Assembly (NCBI GenBank): GCA_020635955.1
Contig: JACJYW010000014.1
Coordinates: 1 to 64,000, forward strand
Direction of reading: 5' to 3'
Origin: Crocinitomicaceae bacterium
GTDB taxonomy: Bacteria; Bacteroidota; Bacteroidia; Flavobacteriales_D; Crocinitomicaceae
Length of the DNA stretch: 64,000 nt
Positions 27,142 through 36,492 of this stretch are shown here, in pieces; positions within the stretch are counted from its first letter, which is position 1; every line of letters starts with the position of its first letter. The position numbers and the translations under genes are program-made. The notes below the pieces were generated by a model. That model saw only the letters and a program-made list of their open reading frames with translations, was not told where the DNA came from and searched no databases.

Positions 27142-27807
27142 TTGACAAAACTATCTCTTAGTGATATCAATTTCCGATCGGCTTCAGTAATCTCATTATT
27201 AGCCGTTAACCTTGGGCTACTGGTTCTGGGTTTGATCCTTCAGTGGAAAATATTTGACATCATTGTCATTTATTGGGTTGAAAACCTGGTCATAGGGTTT
27301 TACAATATTTTCAAATTAGCCTTGGCATCAGGTAGATCTAATAATTCGGATGATCCTGAGCCTCCGAGACTGCTGTTGCTGCCTATTTTTCCAATCCATT
27401 ATTTTGGTTTCTGTTTGGTGCACGGAATCTTTATTATGGTCTTGTTTTCAGATATGAAGCCTGATCCCAGTCAACACTTTTTGCTCATGACCAAACCGCT
27501 TTTTGAATCTGCATCTGTCATTTATGGCTTAATAGCACTCCTCATATCCCACGGCATTTCATTCGCAACTAATTACGTTGGTAAAAAAGAATATTTGAGT
27601 GCTACACCAACAAAACAAATGTTCGCTCCATACAAAAGAATTGCATTGGTTCATGTTGTGGTCATTGTATCAGGAATCATAGTGATGTATCTGGGCAAAG
27701 ATTCTGCCTTATTGATGATCATTTTTGTGCTGGCCAAAGTAGCTTTGGATCTTAGACAACATTTGATGGAACGGAAAAATGCTAATACCTTAAAAACAGA
27801 ACAGTAA
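27142..27807 (+). CDS. DUF6498-like polytopic membrane protein
   Basis: A 221-residue protein with about six transmembrane helices. The segment VIYWVENLVIGFYNIFKLAL (about residues 37-56) resembles the DUF6498 family, whose function is unknown. The only in-frame start that keeps the first hydrophobic segment is a TTG at 27142, so the start is uncertain. The stop is followed immediately by the ATG of a 59-residue membrane protein. Confidence 0.6.
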   Translation: MTKLSLSDINFRSASVISLLAVNLGLLVLGLILQWKIFDIIVIYWVENLVIGFYNIFKLALASGRSNNSDDPEPPRLLLLPIFPIHYFGFCLVHGIFIMVLFSDMKPDPSQHFLLMTKPLFESASVIYGLIALLISHGISFATNYVGKKEYLSATPTKQMFAPYKRIALVHVVVIVSGIIVMYLGKDSALLMIIFVLAKVALDLRQHLMERKNANTLKTEQ

Positions 27808-27987
27808 ATGAGGCACTTAATGTTAATTGGGCTTGGGATTTTAATGGGAGTGATCTTTCTGGAGATCTATTTACTAACTGGAGCTCATGAATATGTTTCC
27901 AGCTGGAGAGATGTCGCTACAATTTTTGGAGCGATACTAGTGGGTTATTTCTTGATTATTAAGCTAAAAGGAACCCAACATAGATAA
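27808..27987 (+). CDS. Small two-helix membrane protein (59 residues)
   Basis: An ATG directly following the TAA of the DUF6498-like gene (TAAATG) opens a 59-codon frame. The product has two hydrophobic helices (about 3-24 and 37-52) separated by a short polar loop containing SSWRD, and ends in a basic tail. The adjacent start and membrane topology make it a credible small gene co-translated with its neighbour. No homologue is recognised. Confidence 0.6.
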   Translation: MRHLMLIGLGILMGVIFLEIYLLTGAHEYVSSWRDVATIFGAILVGYFLIIKLKGTQHR

Positions 27988-28077
27988 TCCATTAACAAGA
28001 TAGTTTTAACTATTTGCTCAATAGGACTGTAATTCCTCCGCGATTTTCCGTTATTTTCGTATCACAAAAGTGAATTC

Positions 28078-28980
28078 GTGTCGATAGAAGTAAAAAATGT
28101 CTTTAAGTATTATGGTGAGCAAGCCGCTTTGAATGATGTGTCATTTAACATCAATTCCGGCGAGATCATTGGTTTTTTAGGGCCAAATGGCGCAGGAAAA
28201 TCAACCATGATGAAGATCATTACTTGCTTCATTCCAAAATCATCAGGTGAGGTTAAGGTGTGTGGAATTGATGTAGAAGATGATCCCATTGCGGTGAAAC
28301 GCAAGGTGGGTTATCTTCCTGAACACAATCCTCTTTACCTTGATATGTATGTGAAAGAGTATCTGTCTTTTGTTGCCGGGATCTATAAGATCAAGAACAA
28401 AAAGGAGCGTGTGCAGGAAATGATCTCTTTGGTGGGATTAGACAAAGAACAAAACAAGAAAATTGGTGCACTATCCAAAGGATACCGTCAAAGAGTTGGG
28501 TTGGCGCAGGCTATCATTCACGATCCTGAAGTGTTGATACTGGATGAGCCTACATCAGGATTAGATCCTAACCAATTAGTAGATATCCGTCAATTGATAA
28601 TCGATATTGGAAAAACAAAAACCGTCATGCTTTCTACACATATTATGCAGGAAGTTGAGGCTATTTGTGATCGTGTAATTATCATTAAAGAAGGTAAAAT
28701 TGTTGCCGATAACACCACAGAAGGAATCCAGCACAGGGAGCAGGAAAAGCAAACCATTTTTGTGGAGTTCGACCAGGTTGTATCTAAAAACCAATTGAAG
28801 CAGATCAATGGTGTTACCACTGTTCAAAATATTGAGGGCAATAAGTGGTTATTTGAAACTACCGGAGATATCAGAGCTGATATTGGGAAATACGCACAGC
28901 AAAACAATTTACTGACACTTACCATGCGTTTAGAAGAAAAGAGCATGGAAGAAGTTTTCAAGGAATTAACTCGTAATTAG
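28078..28980 (+). CDS. gldA: Gliding-motility ABC transporter ATP-binding protein GldA
   Basis: A 300-residue ATPase. Walker A GPNGAGKST is at residues 35-43, the signature LSKGYRQRVGLAQA near 133-146 and Walker B VLILDEPTSGLD near 151-162, with the switch histidine in STHIMQEVE. The sequences VGYLPEHNPLYLDMYVKEYL and a C-terminal extension of about 80 residues match GldA rather than generic drug-export ATPases. GldA works with the membrane proteins GldF and GldG, which are not in this window. The start is GTG; an ABC-family ATPase otherwise unrelated to gliding cannot be fully excluded. Confidence 0.85.
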   Translation: MSIEVKNVFKYYGEQAALNDVSFNINSGEIIGFLGPNGAGKSTMMKIITCFIPKSSGEVKVCGIDVEDDPIAVKRKVGYLPEHNPLYLDMYVKEYLSFVAGIYKIKNKKERVQEMISLVGLDKEQNKKIGALSKGYRQRVGLAQAIIHDPEVLILDEPTSGLDPNQLVDIRQLIIDIGKTKTVMLSTHIMQEVEAICDRVIIIKEGKIVADNTTEGIQHREQEKQTIFVEFDQVVSKNQLKQINGVTTVQNIEGNKWLFETTGDIRADIGKYAQQNNLLTLTMRLEEKSMEEVFKELTRN

Positions 28981-29045
28981 CACTCCGTTAATTAGTTATT
29001 TGGTTTAAATTCGTCAATTTGTTGGAATAACCTAGTGAACTAATC

Positions 29046-29903
29046 ATGTCAGTACGATCTATTATCTTTTTTTCATCCTTATTCTTCATCTATGCCTGTG
29101 ATGCACCTGAAAAGGAATCAGAAGGCGAAATTCGTGAATACAGTGATGAACCCATTCCTGATGAAGAGCAAAAACCTTCAGATTTTGGTGAAGATGATCC
29201 AGAAGGGACTGACAGCAAGCATGTACTCTATTGCGAGATTGGATTGTATGAAAAACCCGCCATCATGGTGTTGGATTGGATGACGCGTGATGAAAACGGC
29301 GTTTACCCTATCAAAGGATATTATTTTTATATCGACCATCAAAAAAACCTTGACCTTGAGGGCTTTTCTGATCCTTCTACAAGAGGAATCTATTTAACAG
29401 AATCATATAAGGGTAAAAAAACCGGCTATATGGAATTTGCGCAAGATGTACCATGGGAGGGTGAAAACTACTGGGCAGCTTCAAAAGGGAATTCAGACAA
29501 GCAAACCTTCTATTCTGAAGATCTGATGTTCAGAGATAATATGGGTGCTCAGGTGGATATTCAAAAAGGACAGTATACTAATCCACACACCATTACCATC
29601 TATATGGGAGATGAAGAAGGAGAAGTTGAAGAATCAGTTACGGATGAACTAAACTGGGTGATCATCAACCAAGAATTTTTTGCCTTTGATATCAGCACTA
29701 CCGGTAGAAACGCTCATACAGGAGAAGCGAGTGGTTTAGCCACTATTAAAGGCAATAAGGCCATCTGGATATCAGACTCAGAAGAACACTGCAAACTTAC
29801 TTTTGATCTGAGCAAGAAAGAGAGTTCAATTGAGGTTTCAGAAGAAAACTGCGAGTACTATCATGGTGCTCACGCTTCCTTTGACTGGAACTTTTCAAAA
29901 TAA
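29046..29903 (+). CDS. Lipoprotein of unknown function
   Basis: A 285-residue lipoprotein: signal MSVRSIIFFSSLFFIYAC with the lipidated cysteine at residue 18, a strongly acidic linker (about 20-58), then a beta-rich domain. Two cysteines near the end (EHCKLTF and EENCEYY) may pair. The general plan resembles other lipoproteins of this window (24474-25676 and 45217-46212) that carry an acidic linker and a beta-rich domain. No known domain or catalytic motif is recognised. Confidence 0.65.
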   Translation: MSVRSIIFFSSLFFIYACDAPEKESEGEIREYSDEPIPDEEQKPSDFGEDDPEGTDSKHVLYCEIGLYEKPAIMVLDWMTRDENGVYPIKGYYFYIDHQKNLDLEGFSDPSTRGIYLTESYKGKKTGYMEFAQDVPWEGENYWAASKGNSDKQTFYSEDLMFRDNMGAQVDIQKGQYTNPHTITIYMGDEEGEVEESVTDELNWVIINQEFFAFDISTTGRNAHTGEASGLATIKGNKAIWISDSEEHCKLTFDLSKKESSIEVSEENCEYYHGAHASFDWNFSK

Positions 29904-29917
29904 CGCCAGCCGTTCAA

Positions 29918-30943
29918 CTATTTTGGAACGTGTTTATCCAAAAACTTCTCTACTGATTTATTCCAGTTTTCGATCAATTTGTTCTTTGTGTTGAACATTT
30001 CCTGATTCGTCTCATTGTATTTTTGACCGGCAGCATTTGATTCATTCACGGCATTGTTAAATTGATCAACATCAGCTTGAGTTCTATCCTTTTCTTTCTT
30101 AGCATCAAATGATTTTTTGATGGTTTGGAAATTTTCAGCTTTAATAAAGTAATTGGTGATGTGCTCCACCATTTCATCCGCCTCTTTTTGGTAAAAATCC
30201 AACATTTGCTTCAATGCTTCTGCTACTGTATTGTCACCATTATATGCTTTAATGTCTTTCAATTTTTCCAGTCCTTCAGCTGCGCTTGATGATAATGATT
30301 GTCTATTCTGTTCAATCGCATTAACATCTTGATTGGTAATAGCTTCACTCAAATATTTATCGGCTATATATCCTTTAAAAAAGATAAGGTATAGTTTGTT
30401 ATAATAGTCATATACCTCTGAAGCAATACCCATTTTTCTTGACAATTCATCTTCTTCTCCACTCATCAATTCAACATCAAATTCAGCAGCAAAATCTTTC
30501 TCAACCTGGATCAACATTTCAGATGCATCATTCAATTTATTATTGGCTTCTTCCTTGGCCATCATATATGCCTCCATATTGTCATAAGAACGCTCCGCAA
30601 TTTCTTCCATGTTTACGATCTTACCATAATCTTCCTTGATCACGTGATAGTACATGTCCAGAAAAGCCACCACAGAATCTCTATAGGTGGTATTGCCTTT
30701 GAAATCTTTCATGCGCATTACTTTACCTTTTGCCTCATAAGTAGTTTGCACCAATTCAAGACGTTTTTTCTCTACGGTTTTAGCACTTTTACCATGCGAA
30801 GCAGCTGAAGTATACTCCCACATTTCTTTTTGAATGATTCTGTATTGTTCACCAATTGCAGTAATATAAGAACCTGCATTATCATATTGTGCATAGATAA
30901 AATGAGAACACAACAGGGCAATTAAAAGTAATTTACCTTTCAT
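29918..30943 (-). CDS. Secreted helical protein, LIC11966 family-like
   Basis: A 341-residue exported protein (signal MKGKLLLIALLCSHFIYAQ) that is almost entirely alpha-helical. The pattern FKGNTTYRDSVVAFLDMYY followed by a long helix and EKDFAAEFDVEL resembles the LIC11966-type surface protein family; the match is from memory and unverified. It is the last gene of a tight operon: its ATG lies four bases after the stop of the tail-specific protease. A role in envelope maintenance with that protease is plausible but not shown. Confidence 0.55.
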   Translation of the reverse strand: MKGKLLLIALLCSHFIYAQYDNAGSYITAIGEQYRIIQKEMWEYTSAASHGKSAKTVEKKRLELVQTTYEAKGKVMRMKDFKGNTTYRDSVVAFLDMYYHVIKEDYGKIVNMEEIAERSYDNMEAYMMAKEEANNKLNDASEMLIQVEKDFAAEFDVELMSGEEDELSRKMGIASEVYDYYNKLYLIFFKGYIADKYLSEAITNQDVNAIEQNRQSLSSSAAEGLEKLKDIKAYNGDNTVAEALKQMLDFYQKEADEMVEHITNYFIKAENFQTIKKSFDAKKEKDRTQADVDQFNNAVNESNAAGQKYNETNQEMFNTKNKLIENWNKSVEKFLDKHVPK

Positions 30944-30947
30944 AAGT

Positions 30948-33035
30948 TTATTTTGAGTTAATATAATCTACCAATACGTGGTAGGCTTCACTAATATAAG
31001 CGTCTTTTTGGACTATTTCCAGATATTCTTTGTTCAATTCTGAACGATATTCATCCATTTTCATGATCTCCAGATCAAACGCATTATTCGTGACTGTGAA
31101 ATCTTTGGAGGGACTGGTTTCAGCCGTTAAAAGTTCATCCCAAAGTTTATCCCATATCTGTTCATTTTTCTGATATTCTATCACATTCAATTGTAATACA
31201 TCATAATAATCAGTAAAGGCCTGCATGGTATCCAAAACTCCACACATCTCCTGATACGGAATATTAGAACTCAATCTGAACTTGCTGTTCGACTGTAATT
31301 GTGATTTTGGAAAGTCAGGGAAAGGCGTATAATACACCTTCTTATCTACCTTATCAGCCGATAAGGCATTGGGATATCCGGCTTCTCTGTAATCATATAA
31401 TTCGTAATAATCTCGCAAAACAACATCAGGCGTTACCCCAACTAATTGATGCGTTTCATTAGTGATCCTGAAAAACTTTGATCCGGTCACTTTTAAATAG
31501 CCATAAGATGCATCTAATTGTTCCCAATTCTGGAAAGTAGCATTGTAATTCGGATCTACCGGATAAATGACCTGACCTGTTGCTTTACCATAGGTTTGTG
31601 AGCCAACAACCAAAGCCCTATTGTAATCCTGCATTGCGGCGGTAAAGATCTCAGAAGCAGATGCGCTTCCACCGTTAACCAGTATGGTTAAAGGCCCGGT
31701 ATAAATAGCCCCTTTATTTAGATCTTTTAAAGAAACGGGCTCTTTAAATTTATCCTGATGAATTCCCAAAGGTCCATAATCAATGAAGATGCCGGCAAGA
31801 TCTATAGCCTCTTTCACACTTCCACCCCCATTATTACGCAGATCAATGATCAATCCATCAATACCTTCTTTCTTTAGTTTAATGATGTTCTTTGCCACGT
31901 CATTGGCGCAGCCTAAACCTCCTTCTTCATCCCAATTTGTATAAAAATCAGGCAGGGTAATGTACCCTATCTTCTTCTCCCCCACTAAAATCACGCTTTT
32001 GATCACATCTTCATCCACATAGATCTCTGTCTTCACCAAATGAACCTCCTCTTTCATTCCATTGCTCTTTTCCAATACCATGTAGATCTCCTGATCATCC
32101 TCCTCTTGCAGTATGAGAATGAACTCTTCCAATTTTAATTGAGTGACGTCTATCGGCTTGCCATTTACGAATCGTACTTGCAAAATCACATCATCTTTAT
32201 TAATAGCATTGGACATCCATGCTGCACCACCCGGAACCAAACCGGCAATAGCTACTCTACCTTTTTCATCTTCTTTCAGTGAAAAACCATATGCCATATT
32301 GTCTTTTGAAAGTTCTGCTTCAAACTGTTCTTTTTCAATATCAGAAAAGTAGGTAGTGTGAGGATCAAAATATCCCGCCAACAAATTCAAAAAGTATGTA
32401 GACAGATATGTTTTATACCCTGCAGGGTGTGACAAATATGAGTTCACTTCAAATCGTTCAGATCGTATCACTTCTTTCAAAGCGTCCTGATGGAACATAA
32501 GAATAGAATCAACCGGAGCATGAATTGGATCATTCAAATAATCGCCATCAAAGATCTCCTCCAATACTTCATATTTCAGGTACTTTCTCCAACGATCTTT
32601 TAACTGATCAATATTGTCCAGGTAATCTATATAATCAGCAGCATCATATGAGATGTGCTCTTTCTTGTAAAAGTCAAATTTGTAAGTTTCAAAGTAAGTC
32701 AATAGAGAATCTACCACCTTAAGACGCTTTTTAAAGATATCGGCGAAATCATCAAAAAAGCCTGAGGAACTTACTTTTATTTGATCATCCAGATCGAATC
32801 TGTGTTTCGATAATTGTTCAATATCCGCAGCCATCAGATAATAACCACCGGCATCTATATCCTCTATAAAAGCATCATACAAATAGGCGGATAAAGAGTC
32901 ATCCAGAGGTTTGGGCTCGTAATGATAACGGTTGATCAATTTGATGATCGAAGAACACTGACGTCCAACTTTAGAAGTTTGGGTGAGTCCTAAATGCGCC
33001 GTAAAAAACGCAAGGGCAATCAGTAATATTTTCAT
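30948..33035 (-). CDS. prc: Periplasmic tail-specific protease (S41)
   Basis: A 695-residue C-terminal processing protease. It has a signal peptide (MKILLIALAFFTAHLGLTQ), an N-terminal helical region, a PDZ domain (about 235-330), and an S41 catalytic core with NGGSASASEIF (serine about 459) and the lysine in TYGKATGQ. A C-terminal helical domain (about 540-695) gives it the long Prc/Tsp form. It degrades proteins with exposed non-polar C-termini in the periplasm. It lies one base after the aldehyde dehydrogenase stop and four bases before the LIC11966-like gene, so the three are one operon. Confidence 0.92.
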   Translation of the reverse strand: MKILLIALAFFTAHLGLTQTSKVGRQCSSIIKLINRYHYEPKPLDDSLSAYLYDAFIEDIDAGGYYLMAADIEQLSKHRFDLDDQIKVSSSGFFDDFADIFKKRLKVVDSLLTYFETYKFDFYKKEHISYDAADYIDYLDNIDQLKDRWRKYLKYEVLEEIFDGDYLNDPIHAPVDSILMFHQDALKEVIRSERFEVNSYLSHPAGYKTYLSTYFLNLLAGYFDPHTTYFSDIEKEQFEAELSKDNMAYGFSLKEDEKGRVAIAGLVPGGAAWMSNAINKDDVILQVRFVNGKPIDVTQLKLEEFILILQEEDDQEIYMVLEKSNGMKEEVHLVKTEIYVDEDVIKSVILVGEKKIGYITLPDFYTNWDEEGGLGCANDVAKNIIKLKKEGIDGLIIDLRNNGGGSVKEAIDLAGIFIDYGPLGIHQDKFKEPVSLKDLNKGAIYTGPLTILVNGGSASASEIFTAAMQDYNRALVVGSQTYGKATGQVIYPVDPNYNATFQNWEQLDASYGYLKVTGSKFFRITNETHQLVGVTPDVVLRDYYELYDYREAGYPNALSADKVDKKVYYTPFPDFPKSQLQSNSKFRLSSNIPYQEMCGVLDTMQAFTDYYDVLQLNVIEYQKNEQIWDKLWDELLTAETSPSKDFTVTNNAFDLEIMKMDEYRSELNKEYLEIVQKDAYISEAYHVLVDYINSK

Positions 33036-33036
33036 T

Positions 33037-34479
33037 CTAACTTTTTATAAATACATTTTTTGCTTCTGTGAAAAATCGCAATGCTTCAAATCCTCCTTCT
33101 CTACCAACTCCCGAACTTTTCATTCCGCCAAATGGCGTTCTCAGATCTCTTACCAGCCACGCATTTACCCACACAATTCCAGTATGTAAATGATCAGCAA
33201 CGCGGTGAGCTCTTTTTAAATTGGAGGTCCAAACTGTGGATGCCAGACCATACTCTGTTGAATTAGCCATCATCAACACTTCTTCTTCCGTATCAAAAGG
33301 AGTAATGGTCACAACAGGTCCAAAGATCTCTTCCTGATTGGTTCGGCAATCAAAAGTCAAACCTTCAATAATGGTTGGTCTCAAATAATAACCATTCGCA
33401 TATTCTCCTTCCAGTTTTACCTGTTCCCCTCCTGTTAATACAGTTCCACCTTCTTCTTTCGCCAGCTCAATGTAAGAAAGCACTTTTTCCATATGAGGTT
33501 TCGAAACCACTGCTCCTAATTTTGCTTCAGGATCTGATGGATAGGAGACTTTAGATTCAGCTGTTTTAGCTACAAAAGCAGCTTTGAATTTCTCATAAAT
33601 TGGACGTTCTATGAATATTCTTGAACCGCACAGACAAATTTGTCCCTGATTGGCAAAACTAGAGCGCATGGTAGTTGATAAGGCATCTTCAAAATCGCAA
33701 TCAGCAAAAATGATGTTCGGGTTTTTTCCTCCTAGTTCCAATGACAATTTCTTAAACATTGGTGCAGCAATTGTAGCAATTGTCTTTCCTGTTGCAGTTC
33801 CGCCGGTAAATGAAATAGCTTTGATCTTTGGATGCTTGGTGATGGCATCTCCTACTTTGTGGCCTAAACCATGAACTATATTCAATACTCCTTCAGGTAG
33901 TCCTGCTTCTTTACAAACTTCAGACAACATAAACGCCGTCATAGGTGTCACTTCAGATGGTTTTGCAACTACACAATTACCTGCTGCTAAAGCAGGAGCA
34001 ATTTTCCAGGTAAACAAATAAAGTGGTAGGTTCCATGGAGAAATACACCCAACAATACCTATAGGCTTTCTTGTAGTATAATTCACCCCTAAACCTTCCA
34101 TATAGTGAGATTCAGATGCAAAATGCTGAATAGCCGTAGCAAAGAATTTTAAGTTCGATACGGCTCTCGGAATATCAACCTGCATGGCCAGTTTCACAGG
34201 TTTACCATTATCCAATGATTCTGCTGCGGCAAATTCATTCATACGTGATTCAATGATATCCGCAATCTTGATCATGATAGCTCCTCTGGCTTCTTTAGGG
34301 GTATTAGACCAGCCTTCATAAGCTTTCTCTGCTGCCTGAACTGCTTTCTCAACATCATCTGTCGTTGAATCCGGGATCTTTGAATAGACAATTCCTCTGG
34401 ATGGGTCTACATTATCAAGGTATTCGTCTAAAACAGGGCTGATTAATTGGCCGCCTATATAGTTTTTTATAATTTTCAT
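33037..34479 (-). CDS. NAD-dependent aldehyde dehydrogenase (ALDH8-like)
   Basis: A 480-residue enzyme oxidising an aldehyde to a carboxylate. The cofactor motif FTGGTATGK, the general base in LELGGKNPN and the catalytic cysteine C282 in GQICLCGSR are present, as are EEIFGPVV and PFGGMKSSGVGREGG. The CLC motif at the active site and overall sequence resemble 2-hydroxy- and 2-aminomuconate semialdehyde dehydrogenases of the ALDH8 group, but no kynurenine-pathway neighbours are seen. The true substrate is therefore open. First gene of the operon with prc. Confidence 0.88.
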   Translation of the reverse strand: MKIIKNYIGGQLISPVLDEYLDNVDPSRGIVYSKIPDSTTDDVEKAVQAAEKAYEGWSNTPKEARGAIMIKIADIIESRMNEFAAAESLDNGKPVKLAMQVDIPRAVSNLKFFATAIQHFASESHYMEGLGVNYTTRKPIGIVGCISPWNLPLYLFTWKIAPALAAGNCVVAKPSEVTPMTAFMLSEVCKEAGLPEGVLNIVHGLGHKVGDAITKHPKIKAISFTGGTATGKTIATIAAPMFKKLSLELGGKNPNIIFADCDFEDALSTTMRSSFANQGQICLCGSRIFIERPIYEKFKAAFVAKTAESKVSYPSDPEAKLGAVVSKPHMEKVLSYIELAKEEGGTVLTGGEQVKLEGEYANGYYLRPTIIEGLTFDCRTNQEEIFGPVVTITPFDTEEEVLMMANSTEYGLASTVWTSNLKRAHRVADHLHTGIVWVNAWLVRDLRTPFGGMKSSGVGREGGFEALRFFTEAKNVFIKS

Positions 34480-34536
34480 AAATCAAGTTTCCGCGATAAA
34501 TTCTACTTACAACGCTTCGAACGTCTAATTGCATTA

Positions 34537-35634
34537 ATGCGCTTAAAATTACACATATTATTCTTTCTTGTTGTGCTTACTACACACTCAACCCTTTTAG
34601 GTTTTGAGAAATTTTTGCATGTAACAGGCGAACTTGTTGATGAAAATACAAAGGAGCCACTTTTAAACTTTGATATCAAACAAGTTGAAGATGAATTGGA
34701 TTCATTGACCACTCATTTTGACAAAACTGAATTCGACCTTTGGGTTTCACCAAACAGGGAAACCATTCTTTATTTCATTAAAGATGGATATGTTTTGAAT
34801 TTTATGGTGATCAATGCTTCATTTATTCCCTCAATTGCTTACAAGAAAAAACAGAAAATTGAATTGGTCATTAAAATGAATAAAGCAACTGACAGAATGA
34901 AAGTGGCCAAAAAACCTTCGTATATAGCTGAATATGTTGCAAAGATCAACGGATTTGAAGTGACGGATATGAGTTTGAAGAAAAATCAAACGGTATCACC
35001 AGAATACAAACCTCCATTCCCTTCACCTGCTGATACGTATCAACAAGTGAAGCCTACTTCAAAATCGCTGGTATTGACAAAGGAAGTGGATAAAAAGAAA
35101 ACAAAGGGAAATTCTGGAATTGCGAGTATTATGCAAGGAATTTTATTTGCAGACCTCAACTATTGTCTATTTAATGAACGAACGAATGATGCTAATATTT
35201 TTTTGACACAGTTACAGGAAGCAGACTTTGAAACCTGGGGCTCGGTTAAAACATTTGATTCCCCTGAATACGGTAGAATTGTTACACGAACTTTAAATAG
35301 AGAACAATCTATTGATACGTTATTTGCCCTTGGAGCACATCTTGAAACCAGTCGTTTGATCTATCAGGATTTCACTTCAGACAGTAAAGTCCTTATTCAC
35401 CTTAAAACATTAAAAAATGTGCTGGATAATTTTGTCGTTTCTTCTGCAAGTCCTGAAGTGAACGAATTTATGGATGCGCTATACGAATTAAAACCATTCA
35501 TTAGCCATTTGGAAGAAACCTATAAAGACCTGCTTGCTAAAAAATTAAATTTTGAAATGCACGAAGATGATAATTTCAAAAAGATCAAAGAGATGACTGA
35601 CAATATCTATTCAAACATCACTCATTTTGGGTAG
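34537..35634 (+). CDS. Exported protein of unknown function
   Basis: A 365-residue protein starting at MRLKLHILFFLVVLTTHS, a signal peptide without a lipobox. The first 100 mature residues (VTGELVDENTKEPLLNF) look like a small carboxypeptidase-regulatory-like or Ig-type beta domain. After a proline- and lysine-rich linker (about 160-190) follows a helical region ending THFG. The start chosen avoids the overlap with the divergent aldehyde dehydrogenase gene that an upstream ATG at 34447 would create. No function can be assigned. Confidence 0.6.
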   Translation: MRLKLHILFFLVVLTTHSTLLGFEKFLHVTGELVDENTKEPLLNFDIKQVEDELDSLTTHFDKTEFDLWVSPNRETILYFIKDGYVLNFMVINASFIPSIAYKKKQKIELVIKMNKATDRMKVAKKPSYIAEYVAKINGFEVTDMSLKKNQTVSPEYKPPFPSPADTYQQVKPTSKSLVLTKEVDKKKTKGNSGIASIMQGILFADLNYCLFNERTNDANIFLTQLQEADFETWGSVKTFDSPEYGRIVTRTLNREQSIDTLFALGAHLETSRLIYQDFTSDSKVLIHLKTLKNVLDNFVVSSASPEVNEFMDALYELKPFISHLEETYKDLLAKKLNFEMHEDDNFKKIKEMTDNIYSNITHFG

Positions 35635-35720
35635 CTTATCTGATTGTACGTTCAAGCACAAAACATCTTGTATTTATTTTCTATCTTGCCGCGCTCAAAC
35701 TGATAGTTTGGTGAACACCT

Positions 35721-36173
35721 ATGAATAAAGTCGATTTTGATGCGCTTTCAAAGGCCGCGTATGCAGAAAAATCAAAAATTCAAGAAAAAGATGCATTGTG
35801 GCTTGAAGTATTCTCATTACCGGAATGGTATTTTATTGCCACTGGTACCCTGCCTAATATTGTTCCATACATAGGTCGTGCAGAGGTCATAGAGCCGGGA
35901 AGTTTATGGCTTTACGCCTTTACGGATGCTAACCGTGCATCAACTTTTGCCAAAGAAAATGGTTTTGGTTCACAAGATGGCAGCACATTCTATTTGACTG
36001 TACCTAACAACAGAACTATTGTAAGATGGATCATGGGTTACAAAGACAATGATGTAAAGGGTATCTTCTTTAATGCTGATGGCAATGGTTTCTACGCCCC
36101 AATTAGACAATTAAAGCCAATTAAAGATCATCTTGCAACTGCATATCCTGACCGCATTCAAGCTGACGAATAA
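35721..36173 (+). CDS. Small soluble protein, possibly SseB-like
   Basis: A 150-residue cytoplasmic protein without signal peptide or membrane helix. The pattern of a short strand-rich core with SLWLYAFTDANRASTFA and a later FFNADGNGFYAPI is slightly reminiscent of SseB-type domains; this is a weak impression only. The gene stands alone with 86 bases upstream and 100 downstream. Composition is like that of neighbouring genes. Confidence 0.5.
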   Translation: MNKVDFDALSKAAYAEKSKIQEKDALWLEVFSLPEWYFIATGTLPNIVPYIGRAEVIEPGSLWLYAFTDANRASTFAKENGFGSQDGSTFYLTVPNNRTIVRWIMGYKDNDVKGIFFNADGNGFYAPIRQLKPIKDHLATAYPDRIQADE

Positions 36174-36236
36174 TAAATGCATTTGGGCAAGTGATAAAGC
36201 TCAGCTAATTTTCAGTATCGATCTTCTTATTTTTAG

Positions 36237-36244
36237 TAACTTTG
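36237..36244 (+). promoter_or_regulatory. -7 promoter element upstream of tatA (TAACTTTG)
   Basis: Exact match to TAnnTTTG, 29 bases before the tatA ATG, predicting a short 5' leader. No TTG is seen at a canonical -33 distance. Confidence 0.5.
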
Positions 36245-36273
36245 ACGTCACATTTACGAATTAAAGTATAAAG

Positions 36274-36480
36274 ATGGAAAATGTATTACAGGCAGGAATG
36301 ATGGGTCCATGGCAAATTGGATTGATCGTTTTAGCAATCCTTTTGTTATTCGGTGGAAGAAAATTGCCTGAATTAATGAAGGGTATGGGTAAAGGTATCA
36401 AAGGTTTCAAAGATGAAATGAATGGAACTGCAGATGCTGATAAAACTCCTACCAAGACAGAAAATAAATCAGAAGAGTAA
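36274..36480 (+). CDS. tatA: Sec-independent translocase subunit TatA
   Basis: A 68-residue pore-forming subunit of the twin-arginine translocon in the inner membrane. It has one N-terminal transmembrane helix (about 12-30), the hinge FGGRKLPELMKGMGKGIKGFK and an acidic, lysine-rich tail, which is the diagnostic TatA/E architecture. It starts the tatA-gatA-lytic transglycosylase-DUF4837 cluster and lies 12 bases before gatA. TatC is not in the window. Confidence 0.92.
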   Translation: MENVLQAGMMGPWQIGLIVLAILLLFGGRKLPELMKGMGKGIKGFKDEMNGTADADKTPTKTENKSEE

Positions 36481-36492
36481 AAAGAACTCTAC

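Noticed and set aside
33037..34479. Kynurenine-pathway 2-aminomuconate semialdehyde dehydrogenase assignment
   Set aside because: The sequence resembles that group, but none of the neighbouring pathway genes are present, so only a general aldehyde dehydrogenase call is made.
34447..34536. N-terminal extension of the exported protein overlapping the divergent aldehyde dehydrogenase start
   Set aside because: The signal peptide begins at the later ATG (34537); the extension would overlap another gene's start and adds non-signal residues.
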